DNA of 64,000 nt from an uncultured Clostridia bacterium (GTDB lineage Bacteria > Bacillota > Clostridia > Oscillospirales > Ruminococcaceae), in contig CALXHI010000018.1 of assembly GCA_944388075.1 (NCBI GenBank), positions 62,001-126,000 of the forward strand, read 5' to 3'. Below the pieces are notes generated by a model. That model was not told the DNA's origin. It saw only the letters and a list, made by a program, of their open reading frames with translations, and did no database searches. The stretch's first letter is position 1, and the number at the start of each line of letters is the position of its first letter. Of this stretch, positions 17,962 through 25,547 are shown in pieces. The translations under genes and the position numbers were made by a program.

Positions 17962-17990
17962 ATTATACAGATTATTCTTCCGTTCGTCAA
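17962..17990 (-). promoter_or_regulatory. ptsH leader promoter
   Basis: TTGACG (17990-17985), 17 bp, TATAAT (17967-17962) on the minus strand, giving a start near 17955. Confidence 0.75.
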
Positions 17991-18092
17991 TGTGATTTAT
18001 CCACAAATCCCGCAATTCTCGGAAAATTTCTACCCTATGCAACATTCGATGGAAAATATTTCTGCTTCGTTTGGGCATATTCACGAATTTTT

Positions 18093-18139
18093 GTGTTGAA
18101 AACCATGGGTGAAGTTCATAACTTTCAACACTCTTTTTT
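18093..18139 (+). terminator. Orphan plus-strand terminator-like hairpin
   Basis: GTGTTGAAA (18093-18101) pairs with TTTCAACAC (18123-18131), followed by CTCTTTTTT on the plus strand. No plus-strand gene ends here. It sits just beyond the trmD stop (18148, minus), where the U-tract is on the wrong side. It may be a bidirectional element or the end of an unrecognised plus-strand RNA. The stretch 17991-18092 shows nothing else. Confidence 0.4.
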
Positions 18140-18147
18140 GTACGAAA

Positions 18148-18861
18148 CTACAAATCCGCATCTTCGTTTGTGCATTTTAGCCACTTTGCCCATAAATCCG
18201 GTCTCAATTCTTGCGTGAGTGCCTGACTCTGTGCCTGCCGCCATTCTCGGATCTTTTGATGATGTCCCGAAAGCAGCACCGCCGGCACAGCTTCGCCCTC
18301 CCAATTCTCCGGACGCGTGTATTGCGGGTATTCCAGCAAACCGTTGTAATGGCTCTCCTCCTCGTAGCACTCCACAGACGGCAATACATTTTCGCACATC
18401 CTTGCCACCGCATCGGTCAGTACCAACGCAGGTAGTTCTCCGCCCGTCAAGACATAGTCGCCTATCGAGATCTCCTCATCAACAATGCGGTCGAGCACCC
18501 GCTGATCGACGCCTTCATAATGCCCACAGAGCAGAAACAATGCCGGCTTCCGTGCCAATTCCCGTACCTTCTCCTGCGTCATGGTCTTTCCCTTCGGTGA
18601 CAGATATATCGTATGCGGCGGCTCGGCATAGGGTGCACAGACCGCCTTCCAGCAATCGTAAATCGGCTGTGCCTGCATGACCATGCCCATGCCGCCGCCA
18701 AAGGGCGTATCGTCCACACGGCGATGGCGGTCGGTTGTGTAGTCCCGAATCTGATGGCAATTTACCTCAATTGCCCCCTTTGCCCTCGCCCGACCGATAA
18801 TGCTGGTCGAGAGCACCGCCTCACACATCTCCGGAAACAGCGTCGCTATCTCAATGCGCAT
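18148..18861 (-). CDS. trmD: tRNA (guanine37-N1)-methyltransferase
   Basis: SPOUT methyltransferase making m1G37, which prevents +1 frameshifting. It has 237 residues with the trefoil-knot SAM site: LLCGHYEGVDQRV and SIGDYVLTGGELPAL. ATG 18861 (MRIEIATLFPEM) overlaps the end of rimM by 11 bp; a TTG two codons upstream is an alternative but sits too close to AAAGGA. It is the last gene of the rnz-cca-CmpB-rimM-trmD operon; rimM-trmD adjacency is widely conserved. Confidence 0.96.
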   Translation of the reverse strand: MRIEIATLFPEMCEAVLSTSIIGRARAKGAIEVNCHQIRDYTTDRHRRVDDTPFGGGMGMVMQAQPIYDCWKAVCAPYAEPPHTIYLSPKGKTMTQEKVRELARKPALFLLCGHYEGVDQRVLDRIVDEEISIGDYVLTGGELPALVLTDAVARMCENVLPSVECYEEESHYNGLLEYPQYTRPENWEGEAVPAVLLSGHHQKIREWRQAQSQALTQELRPDLWAKWLKCTNEDADL

Positions 18862-19363
18862 CGTCAAACAGTCCTTTCAGCGGCCGAATCGTCACACGCT
18901 CCGTATCCAAATCTACTGCAAGTACCACATCCGGAATCACCGGCACGAGCAGCTGCTTGCCCTCCGGCGTCGTAATCTCGTATACATCATTTGCACCCGT
19001 TTGCAGGACATCTGAAATCTTGCCGTATTCCTTGCCGGTATCTGCATCCAGCACCGCAAGCCCGATCAAATCTTGAATGAAATATGTACCCTCTTCCAAT
19101 TCCACATCGTCCCGATTCATATAGAGAATGCGATTACGCAGTTTCTCTGCCTGCTCGACGGTGTCCACACCTTCGAGTTTCATCAGCACCATATACTTTT
19201 GCACTGTAGCATCTTTGACTGTCACAGGTTTGTGTTCCTTGCCCAGATAGAGCGTTTCAAACGCACAGAGGTCCTCTGCGCTGTCACACCATGGCTGTAC
19301 CTTCACAACGCCACGCAGACCATGGACATTGACAATTTTTCCGATTTCCAGATATTGCTTCAT
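18851..19363 (-). CDS. rimM: 16S rRNA processing protein RimM
   Basis: Assembly factor for the 30S head that binds S19. It has 170 residues, usual length. The N-terminal RimM barrel begins EIGKIVNVHGLRGVVKV, and the C-terminal PRC-barrel contains LLVPVIPDVVLAVDL. Its ATG overlaps the stop of the upstream CmpB-like gene in an ATGA arrangement, implying coupled translation. Confidence 0.95.
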   Translation of the reverse strand: MKQYLEIGKIVNVHGLRGVVKVQPWCDSAEDLCAFETLYLGKEHKPVTVKDATVQKYMVLMKLEGVDTVEQAEKLRNRILYMNRDDVELEEGTYFIQDLIGLAVLDADTGKEYGKISDVLQTGANDVYEITTPEGKQLLVPVIPDVVLAVDLDTERVTIRPLKGLFDDAH

Positions 19364-20139
19364 GCTTCGTTTTCCTCATCTTTATGTTTTTTCTTGAACC
19401 GCCTCAAATTGCGAAATCGCTCATCGCTGGTGCGTTCCTCCCAGTAACGCCGAATGTTCTCCGACAGCGGACTGCTCGAATGAAATGCAAAGAAGAAATA
19501 CACCTTATGACGCTGCCGCTGTTCAAATGCCTGAATGGACGCTTTCAACTCCTCGTAGCGAATGGCAAGTGCATGATCAATGGCATAGGCACGCAGCTTG
19601 GAAACCAATCGGACAGAATAGCAGACATCCACCGCCAGCACGCCGTAAAACATACCGAAAAAGAATGTAAACGCAAGATTTTCCGATATCCATTGCAGAG
19701 CATCCAGAATAAAGGGATGCACCCCGAAATAATACGCTGCGCCCAACAGACTCCAGTAAAACGAGAACTTCGGGCAGATGATACCACGGTAGTGAAACCG
19801 CTGGTCCGAATAATCCCAGAGCTTGACATGCAGTACATCCAATGAAAAAATACCGGCAACCAGTTCAATCAATGTCATGCCAATGGCCATGCAGGCAAAC
19901 AAAATCAACCGCCGCAGCCACTCCGCTTCAATCATCGGCAGCGGTATGCCTGCCATCAGATAGAGCATACACAGTCCAAAGCCGTAAATCGGCAGCCATG
20001 GTCCATTCAAAAAACCGGGGTTGATCCACTGCTTTTTGCCATTGACATTCGAGAAAAAGCGGCGGTAAAACAGTTCCAGCACCCAGCCGCCTACATTTCC
20101 AAAACAGAATATACAAGCCAAAACCAGAATCCGACTCAT
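19360..20139 (-). CDS. CmpB-family multi-spanning membrane protein
   Basis: A 259-residue protein of the putative ABC transporter permease / CmpB family (PF06541), function unknown. It has an N-terminal segment with FGNVGGWVLELFYRRFF, the family block WINPGFLNGPWLPIYGFG, then about five membrane segments up to residue ~195 and a positively charged cytoplasmic tail. ATG 20139 was chosen because AAGGAG lies 8 nt before it. It overlaps cca by 4 bp upstream and rimM by 4 bp downstream, so it is fully embedded in an RNA-maturation operon. The small protein at 6219 is a relative. Confidence 0.75.
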   Translation of the reverse strand: MSRILVLACIFCFGNVGGWVLELFYRRFFSNVNGKKQWINPGFLNGPWLPIYGFGLCMLYLMAGIPLPMIEAEWLRRLILFACMAIGMTLIELVAGIFSLDVLHVKLWDYSDQRFHYRGIICPKFSFYWSLLGAAYYFGVHPFILDALQWISENLAFTFFFGMFYGVLAVDVCYSVRLVSKLRAYAIDHALAIRYEELKASIQAFEQRQRHKVYFFFAFHSSSPLSENIRRYWEERTSDERFRNLRRFKKKHKDEENEA

Positions 20140-21485
20140 CCTGCGTTCTCCTTCCATTCCTTTGCCGCTGCAAGCAGCTCGTCCCGTTCATTGCACAGCT
20201 GCTCATCAATTACCTGTTCAAGCAGCATTTGCAAACAAATGCCGATTTGCTTTCCCTGCGGAATGCCGATGGCCATCAAATCCTTGCCGCCGACTGCCAG
20301 CTTTTTGAGTGACATGCAAGCATCCTGCCGCTCCCATTCATCCAGCCATGCAAGCATTTGATTGGCATGTGCTACCCGTTCGGCACGGTGTATCTCTGCC
20401 TGTGCACCGACATCGGCACGATGGAGCAAAATCAAATTGCGAGCTTGTGCAAGCCCGATTTTGCCAACCAGACGTTTCAGCTGTCGATCGCTGCTGCTCC
20501 AGACCGTATCGTGGCACTCGACCAGTGCCAACACGCTATCATAGGTTTTGCGGTCACTTTTCAACCGTTTCAATACGATTTTCGCAATCGCTACGCTTTG
20601 TACAGCGTGTCCGTAGAAATGACCGCCTCGCTCGTCTATCGTAAAGCAGGCAGGTTTCCCCGCATCATGCAGCAATGCCGCCCATCGCAGCAACGGCTCT
20701 GCCGGCACACCCATGACAACCTTCAAGGTATGCGTATACACATCATAGCAATGGTGGGGATTGCACTGGTCAAAGCCGTACATTGGCTCTAACTCAGGCA
20801 GAATCGTGAACAACACATCGGCATAGTCCTGCAAAATGCGCTCGGCTGCCTGTCCGCAAAGCAGCTTTGTCAACTCGACCCAAATGCGCTCTGCGGATAT
20901 ATGCAGCAGCAGCGTTTTCTGTGTATGAATCGCCGCAGCGGTCTCCGGCGCAATCGTAAAATCCAAGACCGATGCGAACCGCAAGGCTCGCAGAATCCGC
21001 AAGCCGTCCTCCTCGAATCGATCGGTCGCACAGCCCACACAGGCAATGCGCCGTGCCGCCAAATCCGCCCTGCCGCCATACAAATCGACAACGCCGGTTT
21101 CCGGCTGATATGCCATCGCATTGACCGTAAAATCCCGTCTTGCCAAATCGGCATCGAGCGACTGCGTAAACGAAACCGTTTCCGGTCTGCGGTAGTCGGC
21201 ATAGACCCCGTCAATGCGATAGGTCGTAATCTCAATCGGACAATGCTCGATGACAACGGTTACAGTGCCATGCTGCAAGCCCGTTTCAATCACATGATAT
21301 GCCGAAAACAGCTGCACCACCGCATCGGGCTTTGCATTGGTCGTCACATCCCAATCATGCGGCTCTGCCCCAAGCAGCGCATCTCGCACACAACCGCCGA
21401 CTACATAGGCCTCATAGCCTGCAGCATGGAGCATTTGCAATGCCGTCTGCACGAAAACAGGCGGTGTGATACATGGTAGATTCAT
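20136..21485 (-). CDS. cca: CCA-adding tRNA nucleotidyltransferase
   Basis: Adds or repairs the 3' CCA of tRNA. It has 449 residues. The class II polymerase-beta head has VVGGCVRDALLG and DWDVTT (metal-binding Asp pair), the RRDFTVNAMAY motif and EEDGLRILRALRFA; a C-terminal HD domain has LLHDAGKP. Its ATG overlaps the rnz stop (ATGA), with GGAGGA inside the end of rnz. It sits logically beside RNase Z, since 3' trimming precedes CCA addition. Confidence 0.94.
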   Translation of the reverse strand: MNLPCITPPVFVQTALQMLHAAGYEAYVVGGCVRDALLGAEPHDWDVTTNAKPDAVVQLFSAYHVIETGLQHGTVTVVIEHCPIEITTYRIDGVYADYRRPETVSFTQSLDADLARRDFTVNAMAYQPETGVVDLYGGRADLAARRIACVGCATDRFEEDGLRILRALRFASVLDFTIAPETAAAIHTQKTLLLHISAERIWVELTKLLCGQAAERILQDYADVLFTILPELEPMYGFDQCNPHHCYDVYTHTLKVVMGVPAEPLLRWAALLHDAGKPACFTIDERGGHFYGHAVQSVAIAKIVLKRLKSDRKTYDSVLALVECHDTVWSSSDRQLKRLVGKIGLAQARNLILLHRADVGAQAEIHRAERVAHANQMLAWLDEWERQDACMSLKKLAVGGKDLMAIGIPQGKQIGICLQMLLEQVIDEQLCNERDELLAAAKEWKENAG

Positions 21486-22399
21486 GAATCCTCCTCCTCA
21501 AACCGCAAAATCGTGCGCATCCCGTCCTTGCCGCAGACCGCATCCGAAAACCATGCCTGTGCAACAGGCAGAAATGCCTCCGGATCGGGCAATGCCGGAC
21601 TGTAATGTGTCAGCCATAACTGTTTGGCATGTGCTTTCGCTGCCAACTTTGCCGCTTCACTGAATAACATATGCCCATTTTCGATTGCTTTTTCGCATTT
21701 GTCATCTTCTCCGTACATACCCTCGCAAATCAGCAAATCTACATCCTGTGCATAAGCGGCAAGCGATGCCGTCGGGCGGGTATCGGTGCAATAGGTCACC
21801 GATAACCCCTTACGTGGCGCACCCAATACCATGGATTGATGATAGCACACGCCGTCATGGGAAACACGCTCCTGTTTTTGCAGCGTACTCCAAACCGACA
21901 TCGGTACGGCATTCGCTTTCGCCTTTGCCGCATCGAATTTGCCGGCTCGTTTCCGCTGTAACCGATAGCCATAACACGGAATGCCATGAAAAACCGCAAA
22001 GGCATCGATTTCGAGTCCGGCAGCCGAAATCTGCTCCTCCGGCTGCAACAATTCCCGCTGGAAAATCGGGAACGGCAAATCCGGTGCAATCACACGCAAG
22101 CCCTCTACCACTCTCCGCAGTCCTGCCGGTCCGACAATCGTCAAGGGTTCGGTTCTGCCATCCAAGCCCATGGTCAACAGCAAGCCGGGCAAACCGCTCA
22201 CATGATCGGCATGGTAATGCGTCAGACAGAGCAAATCGATTTTTTGTGCAGATACACCTGCCTCCCGTAAGGCAACCTGTGTCCCTTCTCCGCAGTCAAT
22301 CAGCACCGCTGCACCCTCATGACGAATATAGCAGCTCGTCAGCCAGCGTCCCGGCAATGGTCTGGTGCCGCCACAGCCGAGCAATACAACCTCCAGCAT
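21482..22399 (-). CDS. rnz: Ribonuclease Z
   Basis: Metallo-beta-lactamase-fold endonuclease that removes tRNA 3' trailers. It has 305 residues. The zinc motif is HYHADHVSGLPGLL, with the GTRPLPGRWLTS N-terminal block, the YCTDTRP block, and late metal ligands in NGHMLF and LTHYSP. ATG 22399 follows AAAGGAGG; an in-frame upstream start at 22441 overlaps the leader. It is the first gene of the rnz-cca-CmpB-rimM-trmD operon. Confidence 0.92.
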   Translation of the reverse strand: MLEVVLLGCGGTRPLPGRWLTSCYIRHEGAAVLIDCGEGTQVALREAGVSAQKIDLLCLTHYHADHVSGLPGLLLTMGLDGRTEPLTIVGPAGLRRVVEGLRVIAPDLPFPIFQRELLQPEEQISAAGLEIDAFAVFHGIPCYGYRLQRKRAGKFDAAKAKANAVPMSVWSTLQKQERVSHDGVCYHQSMVLGAPRKGLSVTYCTDTRPTASLAAYAQDVDLLICEGMYGEDDKCEKAIENGHMLFSEAAKLAAKAHAKQLWLTHYSPALPDPEAFLPVAQAWFSDAVCGKDGMRTILRFEEEDS

Positions 22400-22452
22400 T
22401 TGCTTCCCTCCTTTGCACATTCCATAAGATGCTTTTCGCATAGGCCCCTTTG

Positions 22453-22481
22453 ATTATAACGGAAATCGCCGCTTTTGTCAA
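22453..22481 (-). promoter_or_regulatory. rnz operon promoter
   Basis: TTGACA (22481-22476), 17 bp, TATAAT (22458-22453) on the minus strand: perfect sigma-A elements driving rnz-cca-CmpB-rimM-trmD. Confidence 0.82.
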
Positions 22482-22507
22482 CCGCATTGGGCAAGCATTT
22501 CATCCGC

Positions 22508-22535
22508 ACAATTTCGCCATAAATCGCATACCATA
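22508..22535 (+). promoter_or_regulatory. Possible sigma-K promoter of dpaA
   Basis: AC (22508-22509), 17 bp, CATACCATA (22527-22535) fits the sigma-K form AC ... CATAnnnTA. dpaA is sigma-K dependent in Bacillus. The match is short, so chance agreement is possible. Confidence 0.35.
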
Positions 22536-22598
22536 GCAGCAGACAATGCCGCAGACAATGCGGTATTGGATTTCGGATTCCAGAAGGAGGGAATCGTT

Positions 22599-23282
22599 AT
22601 GGGAAAACCCCCATCTTCCAAGCCATTACGCCTACTGACAGCCGGCGGTGATCTGCGGCAGATGACGGCTGCCAAGCGGCTGTCGGCGGTATACCATGTA
22701 TCCGTCATCGGGTTTGAGCGGTTCGGGACATTGCCCGAGGGATTGTCACCCTTTGCAGACGAAGCTGCCGCCTTTGACGCCCTGCTGCTGCCGATGCCCA
22801 TCACACAGGATGGTGTGTTTTTACATGCACCCTATGCCGACAAAGCCATCTCGCTGCCAACGCTGCTCAAAGCAGTGAAACCCGGCGCACCGGTATTCGG
22901 CGGCCGTATCACAACAGCCGAGCAACAGCTGTTGGAATCAGCCGGTTTGCGTGTGTTCGACTATGCCAAACGGGAAACCTTTGCCATTCGCAATGCTGTA
23001 CCGACTGCCGAAGGCACACTGCAAATCGCCATGCAGGAGCTGCCCGTCACACTCCATCGCCTCCCCTGTCTGATTCTCGGTGCAGGCCGCTTAAGCCGAG
23101 CCTTACAGCCCAGACTGCAAGCCTTGGGTGCAGAGGTAACGGTTGCGGCACGGCGGTGTTCCGACCTTGCGTGGAGCGAATGCTGCGTAGGGAAACCGCA
23201 TTTTTCCGGAATGACAAAACCGGCACATTGCTGTACCGGTTTTGTCACACACATATCAAAAGAGGACTTGCTATCGAAATAA
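22599..23282 (+). pseudogene. dpaA: Dipicolinate synthase subunit A, truncated
   Basis: Homologue of SpoVFA/DpaA, which with DpaB makes the spore-core solute dipicolinate from the diaminopimelate pathway. The first ~195 residues match the family: the N-terminal domain with LLTAGGDLRQMTAAKRL, then a Rossmann start LILGAGRLSRALQPRLQALG and VTVAARRCSDLAWSE. The family continues for about 100 more residues, but here the reading frame runs into unrelated sequence and a hairpin, and stops at residue 227. No dpaB follows. GGAGG precedes ATG 22599, so the start is well formed. It is probably a decayed gene; the missing part could also lie elsewhere. Confidence 0.7.
23213..23246. terminator. Hairpin in the degenerate end of dpaA
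   Basis: GACAAAACCGG (23213-23223) pairs perfectly with CCGGTTTTGTC (23236-23246) over a 12-nt loop. It lies inside the non-homologous tail of dpaA and just past the convergent gene at 23285. There is no clear U-tract; probably a shared terminator. Confidence 0.45.
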
Positions 23283-23284
23283 GG

Positions 23285-23383
23285 TTAGAACATGGTCACC
23301 CACATCATTACCATGATGACCAGTGCGACACCACCCCATACGATGGCCGCAACATTGACTTTTCGCTTCTCGTTGTTACGCAT
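23285..23383 (-). CDS. Very small single-pass membrane protein
   Basis: A 32-residue open frame: a charged N-terminus MRNNEKRKVN followed by one hydrophobic helix (residues 11-32, AAIVWGGVALVIMVMMWVTMF). ATG 23383 has a GAAGGGG site 8 nt upstream. The same frame is open to 23506 (73 residues), so a longer product is possible, but that region looks like leader. It has its own strong promoter and a ~170-nt leader. Function unknown. Confidence 0.5.
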   Translation of the reverse strand: MRNNEKRKVNVAAIVWGGVALVIMVMMWVTMF

Positions 23384-23388
23384 AAAGA

Positions 23389-23487
23389 TTACCCCTTCCC
23401 AATCGTTGTTCGGAAGCAGTACCGTATTGTAGTCACCGAAGCGACCTTGCAAAGATACCTGTCGAGTGTTTCTGCGGTGATGTCCAT
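23389..23487 (-). CDS. Possible leader ORF upstream of the small membrane protein
   Basis: A 32-codon frame beginning MDITAETLDRYLCKVASV ends 5 nt before the ATG of the 32-residue membrane protein, in a different frame. AAAGG stands close before its ATG. It could be a leader peptide coupled to the downstream frame, or chance. The RNA here also contains a GTCGC-TTCG-GTGAC tetraloop hairpin. Confidence 0.25.
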   Translation of the reverse strand: MDITAETLDRYLCKVASVTTIRYCFRTTIGKG

Positions 23488-23560
23488 ACAGCCTTTGCAT
23501 TCTCATTTCTCAATCTACGAGGCATTCTGTTTTTCTTCCCATGCACCTGTCTCTGGCAAT

Positions 23561-23589
23561 ATCATACCATATTCTTGACACTTTGTCAA
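23561..23589 (-). promoter_or_regulatory. Promoter of the small membrane protein
   Basis: TTGACA (23589-23584), 17 bp, TATGAT (23566-23561) on the minus strand. The start near 23554 gives an unusually long leader for a 32-residue product. Between 23590 and 23828 I see no gene or clear site on either strand. Confidence 0.75.
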
Positions 23590-23828
23590 TACCTCGTCCA
23601 TACTTTCTACATTTTCGGCTGTTCTATTGTGTTCTCGACTGTCGTTTTGTGCATTGTGACAGCAAAAAATCAGCGAAATGCTCAAAACGCTTTTGCTTTT
23701 TCTGAAAAAACAAGTTTCGTTTTCGGCATGTTGTACACCAATTTCACATATAAAATTTGTGGATTTTTGCAGGCAATGGCAATATCATCATAATTTGAGT
23801 GCGCTGCAAGGCAATCGGGCAAAACAAA

Positions 23829-23860
23829 ACCCGAATGAACGCCACAGAATCCATTCGGGT
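23829..23860 (-). terminator. scfB terminator
   Basis: On the minus strand ACCCGAATG pairs with CATTCGGGT (9 bp) over a 14-nt loop, followed by TTTGTTTTG. It directly follows the stop of the SCIFF maturase. Confidence 0.75.
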
Positions 23861-23872
23861 ATTCGTGCAGAA

Positions 23873-25249
23873 TTATTCTGCCGACTGCTTACGCTCGTAA
23901 CGGGCAACCTGCATCATGATGGCACATTCCAAACGCTTTTTCTGCATCTGGCAGGAAAGGTCATAGGCATTGAGAATGTCGCCGGCATAGAAATAGTTGT
24001 TGGCATTGCAACCGCCGCTGCAATAGAACTTCGCCCAGCAGTTCCGGCAAGCAGGCTTTGTTCCGACATGTGCCTTTGCAAATTTCGCTTTCAGCTCCTG
24101 ATTGAATGTACCGTCAAAGACATTGCCCATGCGGTAATTCTCCTGCCCGACAAACTGGTGGCAGGGGTAGATATCGCCGTCCGGCGTAATGGCAACATAC
24201 TCGTTGCCGCAGCCGCAGCCACGCAGACGTTTGATAGCGCACGGACCATGATCGAGATCGATCATGAAGTGGAAGAAGTTGAACCAGCCGCCGTTTTTCT
24301 CGTTCTCAAGAATACGATCTGCCAGCTTCTCATATTCAGCAAAGACCGCAGGCAAGTCCTCTTCGGTCAGCGCATAGGGCTGATCGGCAGGGGCGACCAC
24401 CGGTTCCATCGAGATCTGGTCAAAGCCCTCCCGATAAAGGTGGAATACATCCTCGGAGAAATCGAGATTGTGCTTAGTGAACGTACCACGGACATAGTAA
24501 TCCTTGTCACCACGCAATGCCGCCAGCTTGCGGAATGCCGGCATGATGCGGTCATACGAACCCGAACCATTCGGGCAGGGACGCATGTTATCATGCACCT
24601 CCGGTCTGCCATCGACCGACAGCACGATGTTGCTCATTTCCTTGTTGAGGTAGTCAATCTTCTCGTCATCAAGCAGCATCCCGTTGGTGGTCATCGTAAA
24701 CCGAAACTTCTTGTTGACAGATTTCTCGATGCTGCGTGCATAGGCGACAATCTCCTTGCAGGCATCCCAGTTCATCAGCGGTTCGCCGCCAAAGAAGTCA
24801 ACCTCCAGATTCACACGGTCGCCCGAATTGACAACGAGAAAATCAATCGCTTTCTTGCCGGTTTCGGCAGTCATCAGCTTGCGACCACCGCCATATTCAC
24901 CGGTCGAGGCAAAGCAATAGGCGCAACGCAAATTGCAGTCATGAGATACATGCAGACACAGCGCCTTAATCGGCGACGGTACGGCAAAATCCGCATATTT
25001 GGCAAAGGTATCCTCCGAGAACAGCACCTTCGCATGCACCAGTTCGAGAATCTCGCCGTAGCATTCGAGGATATCCGCCTCGGCATACCGCTCCGACAGT
25101 GCCGCCAATGCTTCCGGCGGACAGGTCTCCGGCACCGGCTCGGCGATGTATTGCAGCAAGTCATAGGTCAGCGTGTCCACCACATGGACACCGCCGCTGT
25201 TCACATCCATCACGATGTTATAGCCATTCATTTGATAGGTATGAATCAT
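23873..25249 (-). CDS. scfB: SCIFF radical SAM maturase
   Basis: Radical SAM/SPASM enzyme that forms thioether crosslinks in the SCIFF peptide (CteB/ScfB family). It has 458 residues. An N-terminal peptide-recognition region (about 1-85) is followed by the cluster motif CX3CX2C with Cys105, Cys109 and Cys112, the FFGGEPLMNW block, and a C-terminal SPASM domain with GCGCGNEYVAITPDGDIYPC and CRNCWAKFYCSGGCNANN holding the auxiliary-cluster cysteines. It lies 80 nt downstream of the SCIFF peptide and is separated from it by a terminator-like hairpin. All cluster cysteines are present. Confidence 0.95.
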   Translation of the reverse strand: MIHTYQMNGYNIVMDVNSGGVHVVDTLTYDLLQYIAEPVPETCPPEALAALSERYAEADILECYGEILELVHAKVLFSEDTFAKYADFAVPSPIKALCLHVSHDCNLRCAYCFASTGEYGGGRKLMTAETGKKAIDFLVVNSGDRVNLEVDFFGGEPLMNWDACKEIVAYARSIEKSVNKKFRFTMTTNGMLLDDEKIDYLNKEMSNIVLSVDGRPEVHDNMRPCPNGSGSYDRIMPAFRKLAALRGDKDYYVRGTFTKHNLDFSEDVFHLYREGFDQISMEPVVAPADQPYALTEEDLPAVFAEYEKLADRILENEKNGGWFNFFHFMIDLDHGPCAIKRLRGCGCGNEYVAITPDGDIYPCHQFVGQENYRMGNVFDGTFNQELKAKFAKAHVGTKPACRNCWAKFYCSGGCNANNYFYAGDILNAYDLSCQMQKKRLECAIMMQVARYERKQSAE

Positions 25250-25266
25250 GGGCTTTTTTCCTTTCT

Positions 25267-25301
25267 ACAAAAGCAAAAGGGACAACGCCGTGTCCCTTTG
25301 C
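25267..25301 (-). terminator. Attenuating hairpin between SCIFF peptide and maturase
   Basis: On the minus strand GCAAAGGGACA pairs with TGTCCCTTTTGC (11 bp, one bulged T) followed by TTTTG, just before the maturase ribosome binding site. A partial terminator here would make more peptide mRNA than enzyme mRNA. Confidence 0.65.
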
Positions 25302-25329
25302 TCTGATCGTATTGACAAAAGCGATTTGC

Positions 25330-25479
25330 TCAGTCCTTCTTCTCGTGCTCGCACTTCTGGTTGGCAACGGTGCAAGAGGTCTTGCAAGCAGACTGACAAG
25401 ATGCCTGACACTGACCACAGCCGCCCTTTGCAGCAGAGACTGCCAATTGTGCCTTGTTGATGGTTTGGATATGCTTCAT
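25330..25479 (-). CDS. scfA: SCIFF ribosomally synthesised peptide precursor
   Basis: Six-cysteines-in-forty-five peptide, nearly universal in Clostridia and modified by the adjacent maturase; its biological role is unknown. It has 49 residues, starts MKHIQTINKAQLA and has cysteines at 21, 24, 28, 32, 36 and 43. ATG 25479 follows GGAGG with 9 nt; the frame stays open upstream to 25578, across the promoter. It has its own promoter and a hairpin after it. Confidence 0.95.
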   Translation of the reverse strand: MKHIQTINKAQLAVSAAKGGCGQCQASCQSACKTSCTVANQKCEHEKKD

Positions 25480-25547
25480 GGGTATCATCCTCCGTTTCTT
25501 GGCAGCAAGCCGAACGACAAAATCCGACCATACTGTCTCTATTTCTT

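Noticed and set aside
23678-25306. 542-codon open frame on the plus strand
   Set aside because: Antisense to the SC-IFF maturase gene, which has all its cluster cysteines on the minus strand.
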